Origin: Syngnathus acus
Taxonomy: Eukaryota; Chordata; Actinopteri; Syngnathiformes; Syngnathidae
Reading direction: 5' to 3'
DNA length: 64,000 nucleotides
Assembly: GCF_901709675.1 (NCBI RefSeq)
Contig: NC_051092.1
Location: 11,364,491 to 11,428,490 of the forward strand
A program made the position numbers and the translations under genes. Below, in pieces: positions 57,767 through 64,000 of this stretch. Every line of letters starts with the position of its first letter. Position 1 is the first letter of the stretch. The notes under the pieces were generated by a model, which did not search any database, was not told the origin of the DNA, and saw only the letters and a list, made by a program, of their open reading frames with translations.

Positions 57767-59439
57767 CACTGAACTTTTCCCTAATGTTCACTCGATGAAT
57801 GGCAGGTTGCCTGAAGATCCTAAATTTTCCATAGATATGAATGTCTTTATGTTCCCTGCATTTGGCTGGCAACCAGTCCAGGGTGTTCTGCGTTAACAGT
57901 GAAATGAGGATGAGCGCTAGAAGAAACGGTTGGATGGGACAGTGCCCTAGGGACAGCCATCTCCCAAAAGTGTAAACATTTCTGTAGCACATTTTGTCAT
58001 TGTATATTAAAGTGCTGAGGTGTGTGGATGTGTTCATGGTTTTACCGACCAACAGTTGTCAAACAAGCACCTGACTGTATACAAGCCTGGAATGTTATTT
58101 AAGAACAGTGGTGCGTTGGCTTACAAATACATGCTTAATTCTATCTCAAATACTTGGGTCTCAAATCATCATTTCCCCATGAAATGAATGTGAATGGCAT
58201 TAATTTGTTCCAGAAAAAAAAAAAAAAACTCAAATTATTTTTTTGTAACATGTTTTTTTCAATAAAAAAAATGGCACTCTACAGAAATGTAGTTTATAAA
58301 AACATATACAAATGACTTGGTTGTAAAGAATTAGACAGTTTGTGCATCATGGTTTTATGCTTTAATTCAATGGATATGGTGCAGTTCAAGGATGGAAAAT
58401 TTCTTCATAGAGGGCCACATAGGACCCCACTCTTTCTAACCAGTTGCATGACAAAAACGACTATTTTTTAAAATATCCACTTGATGTTCCATTTAAAAGA
58501 GTGCGTTTCCCACACTCGAAGCCAGATTCCTTTGTCATTATTAAAAAGACAGCTGAAAAATGTCTCCAGCCTCAATGTCGTCATAACAACCAGCCAGCCG
58601 GGAGGCAGAAAATAACAATTCAAAAGGTCAGAAGAGGTAGGTTTAAAGTTAGAGTGGTGCTCAGAGCGCAGACCTCCGCCAAGTATCATCAGTCCTATCA
58701 AAGTGCTCATCAGTACCCACCTCCTGCATATTTTGTGCGTAAGCTCACACGTTATACAAGTAGAAATGAATGAAAACAACCAAAAGATCCGATGTCGCAA
58801 TGTTAACACAAGTGGAAAAACACATTCCCTGGATCTGCACCATTAGCCGGATCCCCACCAAAATTTTATGGGTTCCTCTTGGCCGGTGCACTACTCCTTC
58901 ACGTGTTGTGGCAAAGGCCTGAGTTTTTTTTCTCTTCTAGAAATCCCCCGAACAAACACACAAATAAGTGAGTGATAAAATCATAACGTTGCTGGGCGGA
59001 GGTGAGGAGACCAGTAAAATGCTTTAACAAAACACTGGGACAGAAATACACAGTGAGCTTAGCAACCCACAAGAGAGGCTCCCCTCATCTCATTGCTACG
59101 CTAAGAAGAGCAATTAAATTCTAGCTAAATCAAATCTAATTAAATAGCTAATACATATTGAGCTCAGCAAATCACAAGAGAAACAGCCTGTTCTCTACAT
59201 TAATAAAAACAGTAAATTCAAACTAATTCAATTAAATTGAACTGTGAGTTGAGTAACCCACAGACTTCTCATGACAAATGTCTACTACATGAAAGAAAAG
59301 AAAATCTAACAAAAATATTAAAGTAAATTAAAAAAATTCTTTTATTATCAACAATACAGTGAGTTTGGCAAACCACATGAGGCTGCTTACTCTACATTAC
59401 TCAAATAAAATGAACTCAAACAAAATTAAACAAAATCCA

Positions 59440-59655
59440 TCCGTCCGTCCGTCCATCCATCCAATTTGTCCTACGTTTTTGCCGTTGTTGGTTTGTAACC
59501 ACACAAAAAATGGACATCCATGCGCTCTAGCTTGCAATTTTCCACAACGAGGAGAATATGCAAACTCCACACAGTAAAGGTTGGAGGTGGCATCAAACCC
59601 ACAACCTCTGAACTGTGAGGCGGACGTACTAACAGTGGTCCACCGTGCTGCCGTA
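59440..59655 (-). repeat. SINE-like dispersed repeat copy (5'-truncated tail form)
   Basis: In minus orientation it reads a head with CACGGTGGACCACTG and a GTCCGCCTCACAGTTC block, then GTGGAGTTTGCATATTCTCC. It ends at the (ATCC)n-like cluster at 59438-59465. Confidence 0.6.
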
Positions 59656-59695
59656 TCAAATATATTTTTGGGTATAATTTTGTTTAATTGCAGTG

Positions 59696-59938
59696 GGCAC
59701 TCCAGTTTCCATACCGAACAACCATCCGCATTCGCACTCACACCTAGGGGCAATTTGGAGTGCCCAATTGGCCTACCAAGCATGTTTTTGGGATGTGGGA
59801 GGAAACCGCAGTGCTCGGTGAAGACCCACGTGGGCACAGGAAGAACATGCAAACTCTACACAGGGAGGGTCGGAATCGAACCGGCACCCTCCTAACTGTG
59901 ATGCGGACGTGCTAACCAGTGCGCAACCGAGCCGCCCT
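59696..59938 (-). repeat. SINE-like repeat with intact pol III B box
   Basis: On the minus strand the head reads GGCTCGGTTGCGCACTGGTT, then GTCCGCATCACAGTTAGGAG, and contains GGTTCGATTCC. The last is a perfect tRNA B-box consensus, at about 59868-59882. The body continues with CATGTTCTTCC and a tract ending AATTGCCCCTAGGTGTGAG. A tRNA-derived SINE head is the simplest reading. Confidence 0.65.
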
Positions 59939-61020
59939 AAACAAAGCTAAATAGAGTGAAATTAAACGATACGGTGAGCAAACCATCAGTAACTCATCGA
60001 TTCGCCACATTCAATAAAATTAAATAAAAATTAATAAAATATTTAATACAATAATATTCAAATCAAAGGATGACTTGACTATCTCTACATGAGTTAGATA
60101 CAATAAAGACTGTACTTCAATAGATTTAAGAAATGACCTTTTTTAACCTGACATCTTTTCCATCTTTAAAAAAAAAAAAGATGACACAACCAACAAGCAA
60201 TCATTAAAAATGATTACATGAAGTAAGTCTCACGTGTCACATCTGCAAGTGTGACACAAATGCATATATCTTCTACTCTGATCACATTTGCATTACAGCA
60301 TGCAGTGAGAATGTTTCTTGAGCGCTCTCATCCATTACACAATGTGATCCTCATTAGTTACAGTGCATGATATATTAAACACCACTCACTGTTAAATGAC
60401 AGATTTTTTTAACCTTAAAAAGGAGACTAGGATCATTGTGACATATAACCTGCACAACTGAATAAAATATATTCTAAAGTGGGGAAATCAAAATAAACAA
60501 ATGTGATAATGATTGCACAAGTGCGCACACCCTCTTTAACTGGGGCTGCGGCTTTTCTCAGAATTAATCCCAATCAAATTCGTGTTAAATGGAAGTCAGC
60601 ACATACCCGCCACAATTTAAAGTTCCTCTGATTAAAGCCAAATCAATTTTTGATGTCCTTAGTAGACTTTCTTTGACATTTCCCTGTCACAGATTTTTAC
60701 CAATTGCAGAAGGTATTTTCCAAAACAAAGACTGTTCTGTACAATCTCAATAATAATTCCCTTGACATCTCAGATAATCTTTCATAATAAGTGTGAGAAC
60801 AGACTGTAGCCTGCTGTTACTCAGTGTTTTCCAACCTGTTTCCATCAACAAAAAAAGCTTGGATCTCTTTTTCTCTCTCAGTGGACTTAAAAGTGCTATC
60901 AAACCACCCCACCTCCTTCAGTTGTCTTCTCCCGCCCACCTTGCCGCCTCCTCACTGACCGACTGAGGTGGCTCTATTTTAAACCTCTCGGCTCTCCTCC
61001 TCTCACTCTTGTGACTCGAG

Positions 61021-63664
61021 ATGAAGTTGACAGCACTGTACACATTTTTGACTTTGTTGGCCTCCTCCACCCTCTCTTGGGAGGGGAACGATGGATTGGG
61101 GCAATGCGTTGGCACCGTGCGGGCCAGGGGGCCATGCGGACTTGGGCGGACGGGGTGCCCCTATGTCTTGAGCTTGCCGCCGATGACTGTGCACCTGCCG
61201 GAGCAATTCCGGGAGCTGGAAAAGCTGGTGAAGGATTTACAGACACTGAAGGACGACGTGGACCAGCTGCGGAAGATGTGCGGCGACTGTGGGAAACACC
61301 AAGAGAGCAGGTATGGTGAGGAGGGACACTCTCAAACACAACGTTTAGGACAGAGAGATTTGGAAGATGGAGATGGGCAGGACAAGACAATACTGAAGGA
61401 AACAGTTGGAAAAGTTGAGATGGGAGAAAGCGAACGCGCCGAAGATCATGAAGGTGAAAAAGAGAGTCAAGATCATCAAATGTGGCCAGATGAAACAAAT
61501 GCCATGGAGAAAAAGACGCATATAAAGAAGGCGCAGGACCGTGGGAGGCAGGATCAAGAGAAGATTTGGGAGGAGAAGAAAGAGGAAATGGAAAAGGGGA
61601 TAAATGCAGGGCAGAGTAATGAGAAACTAAAACAGACTGAAAACAGAGGGCTTGCGGACAAAAGCAAGTCTATAAAAAAAGATGAGGAGGTAGTAGTTGA
61701 AAAGAAAGATGGAGGAATAGGGAGTTTGAAAACAGAGAGAGGAAAGGAAGTAGAGAACGTGCAGAGAGACAGCAATGGAGAGTCGGCATCCAGAAAAGCC
61801 ACTCAGACGACAGACTTTGTTTCAATCAGCCCGACTCCTGCATTGACGTTTATCTCAGCTCAAAGGCCGGAGCTTGTAGACTTGGATGAGACCGAAAGGA
61901 TCACGTCATCTCTTCCAACTCTTCCCTTCTCCAGTTCCACTTCCAATTACTTACCAGTTATTAATACAAGAAGAACCCAAACAACTTTGTCTGATTCAAA
62001 CACCATAAGGAATCAGTTGGATGTAACAAGTCCCCCAAGATCGAGTTCAACCTCCAACTTTCTTCATCACAGTCTTCACACAACAATTTCACCTGAAGCC
62101 ACAGAAAGCAGCAGCAGCAGGTGGCCAAGCACCAACACCGGCTTGAAGCACCGACCAGGCCTGAAAACCAAGACGGCGGGAAAGCATACACCTGGAATGA
62201 AGCCTGATGCAAACGACAAGCCAAAGGACTTCAAGCATGACCGTAAAGTGGACATTAAAATCAAACAAAAAACAGCTCCACAAAAAAACAAAGCAGAGAT
62301 TAAATTGAAACCTGGCAACGACACTAAAAGGTTTCACGTTCAAAGAGCTGATAACAGGACAAGTGATCCTCACGGCAAAACCCAAAAACCCAAACATGGT
62401 CAAGACAGGACGACTAATCTGCTGCAGGTAGCAACTGATCAACACGGACGATCTGCAACCAACGCAGAACCCAAATCAGAGCAAATCCCAACTTTAAATA
62501 AAAATGTCAAACCTAACAAAAGACCTGTTCCTGTTAAAACCAGTAAAACTGACCAGAAGCCAAAACCTGACAAAAAGTTAAAAACTAATACAACAGACAA
62601 ATTTGATCAAAATAAAGCAAAGCAACACTTCCCACCAGATTCTAAAAAAAGACAAAAACTGAAGGAAATTCATTCTAATTCTACGGGGAACTCTGAGTCA
62701 GAAACCACATTTACAGCTAATCCCAATCGAAGACTGGAGTCGAGCCAGAAAATACCCATTATTAACAGAAAGGCCAAAGCTGGTCAAGTGCCGAAACTAA
62801 ACCAAAAGCAGTCCCAGGCTGCAAGAGACCAAAATGGTAAAGCTAACTTGAAGCCTACAGCCAACCAAGTCCGTCTTGATCCTGACCGTCAATCTGTGTC
62901 GACTCAAAGTCCTGGTGAGGAGTCCGATAACAAATCTCAACTCAGGTCTCTCTCAAGTGACAGACCACCAACCAGATTGATGCCGGAGCCAGGAGCAACA
63001 CCAACTGAACCAAATCAGAACACCACAACCCCCAAACCTCAGCAATGGATTAGGACAACAACCAGTAATTTCCATAATGCTCACGTTCCACCTACTCCTA
63101 GTCCCGTTTCACAAACGGCTGTGGTGACGCATTCCCAAGCAGACACAAAGTCCAAACCCAGCACAACAAAACCCATCACTCCAAAAACCTTCAAGGGCCT
63201 AAGCAGGCTCCCGGTGGGACTAAACAGCGAGGGGGTGTCTGATCTGAGGCCACAATCAACAGGGAAACCTTCATCAATTCCAAAATCAACACAACCAATC
63301 GTGACTCACAGTGTTATTCCGAGCACTAATCCAGGCTCCACAAAGACAAATCTGCATGCTCGAGCTGATGCAGCAGACCTGCAGAAGACGATCCAACCCC
63401 TTTCCCCTACTGTCCAGACCACCACCAGCTCTGACTTCAGCTCAACAACTACTACTACTACTACTCACCCCGAGGCCCGGCCGGTTGCTGAATCGTCGAC
63501 GTCAAGCGCTCGCGAGCTGCGTGTGAAAATCAAGCAGGTGGCTGCCGCGTTCTTCAACGGCAGCCAATTGGGCCCAAATGGAAGGCATTCGAAAGATTTG
63601 CCAGAACGGAATGAGGGGGAGAGCAGGCCAGCCAGCGGGTCAATGGTGCTGATACCATCTGAAG
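61021..63664 (+). CDS. fgl2: Fibroleukin (FGL2)-like protein, first exon, with a very long disordered linker
   Basis: FGL2 is a secreted or membrane prothrombinase/immunoregulatory protein with an N-terminal coiled coil and a C-terminal fibrinogen domain. Here ATG 61021 gives a signal peptide (about residues 1-19, MKLTALYTFLTLLASSTLS). Then comes the family block CPYVLSLPPMTVHLPEQF, a coiled coil (about 61-86) and CGDC (Cys87/Cys90), matching human FGL2 in order. Instead of a short linker, about 790 residues follow without cysteine. They are charged (about 91-260), Ser/Thr/Pro-rich (260-380), Lys-rich (380-640) and Thr/Pro-rich (640-850). A donor (GAAG|GTCAGA) ends the exon at 63664; read-through stops at 63714. 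The fibrinogen domain would be in a later exon outside the window. The identification rests on about 90 residues plus synteny with rsbn1l. Confidence 0.75.
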
Positions 63665-64000
63665 GTCAGAGATACAAATTTTCAAGTCATACCATCTGCT
63701 TAGATTCACATTAGTGTGTATCCCAAACCAAAAAATAAAGTATTTATGTATATTCTGTAAGATTAAAAGCAAGCATCTATTCAATGAATCACATGTACAT
63801 ATTGTTTTTAGATTGCTACAGCCCAGCTTTATGTTGGAGGTAATACATTTTTGGAATTTTGAATTCATTGTAGAATTCGGAATGACCTATGACCCTGTAG
63901 CTCTCGAGAGAATATCGGCATCTGCACTGAGCAGCACCAAAAGCCCAACTCCACATTCAGAACCCCCCAAAAAAATCGGACAATCTTTAAAGCAGTTTTG
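63665..64000 (+). other. Start of fgl2-like intron 1, with an early stop and AATAAA
   Basis: If the donor at 63664 is used, this is intron. If it is read through, the protein ends at TAG 63712-63714, and an AATAAA at 63734-63739 follows within 25 bp. Nothing else is recognised up to the window edge. Confidence 0.5.

Larger units (their letters stand above)
55881..61020. other. Intergenic region between rsbn1l and the fgl2-like gene
   Basis: About 5 kb without a supported gene. It holds SINE-like copies at 56632-56908, 59440-59655 and 59696-59938, an (ATCC)n tract at 57621-57766, and SINE-tail remnants near 57858-57938. At 58100-58220 and 60480-60680 the sequence resembles common fish dispersed repeats, but I cannot name them. 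Long ORFs here read through simple repeats. Confidence 0.6.

Noticed and set aside
57402-58052. 216-aa minus-strand ORF with repeated DGWM units
   Set aside because: It is the translation of the (ATCC)n microsatellite with unrelated flanks; no gene structure or homology.

Overview
The window is vertebrate nuclear DNA, almost certainly from a teleost fish. Genes are split into many short exons with canonical GT/AG borders and compact introns. Mammalian-type polyadenylation signals are present, and the interspersed repeats are of fish type: hAT elements with 8-bp target duplications, a tRNA-headed SINE-like family with GGATGG tails, and (CA)n, (GTGA)n and (ATCC)n microsatellites. I cannot fix the species; the repeat content would fit a percomorph.

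Six protein-coding genes are supported by reconstructed exons with consistent reading phase. (1) wnk1, + strand, 1450-24038: 26 coding exons, about 1912 aa, encoding the chloride-sensing WNK kinase. (2) rad52, - strand, 27239-30755: nine exons, about 384 aa. (3) prr5 (Protor-1, an mTORC2 subunit), + strand, main coding part 35067-38641: nine exons, with two upstream alternative first-exon candidates at 31946-32028 and 33928-34058. (4) tmem60, + strand, 43044-43448: one coding exon. (5) rsbn1l, - strand, 45258-55807: eight exons, about 1048 aa, a JmjC-like nuclear protein. (6) The 5' exon of a fibroleukin (fgl2)-like gene, + strand, 61021 to about 63664, whose fibrinogen domain must lie beyond the window.

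Layout: wnk1 and rad52 converge tail to tail. rad52 and prr5 diverge from a CpG- and alternating GC-rich intergenic stretch. tmem60 and rsbn1l converge, and rsbn1l and the fgl2-like gene diverge across about 5 kb of SINE-like repeats and microsatellites. Two synteny blocks meet here. wnk1-rad52 matches human 12p13, and tmem60-rsbn1l-fgl2 matches human 7q11. The join lies between the prr5 poly(A) signal (40843) and tmem60, where a 906-bp hAT-type element (41250-42155) sits directly against the tmem60 5' exon.

The genes do not form one pathway. wnk1 controls SPAK/OSR1 and cation-chloride cotransport, rad52 acts in recombination, prr5 in mTORC2, rsbn1l in chromatin, and fgl2 is secreted. I see no prokaryote-like system, CRISPR array, rRNA or tRNA gene. 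The most unusual items are: the hAT element at the tmem60 promoter, which carries three perfect cAMP-response elements in tandem units; the roughly 790-residue disordered linker of the fgl2-like protein; a 50-bp-arm foldback in wnk1 intron 1; a long charged ER/K segment in Rsbn1l; a GC-AG intron in rad52; and a candidate 24-nt microexon in wnk1.
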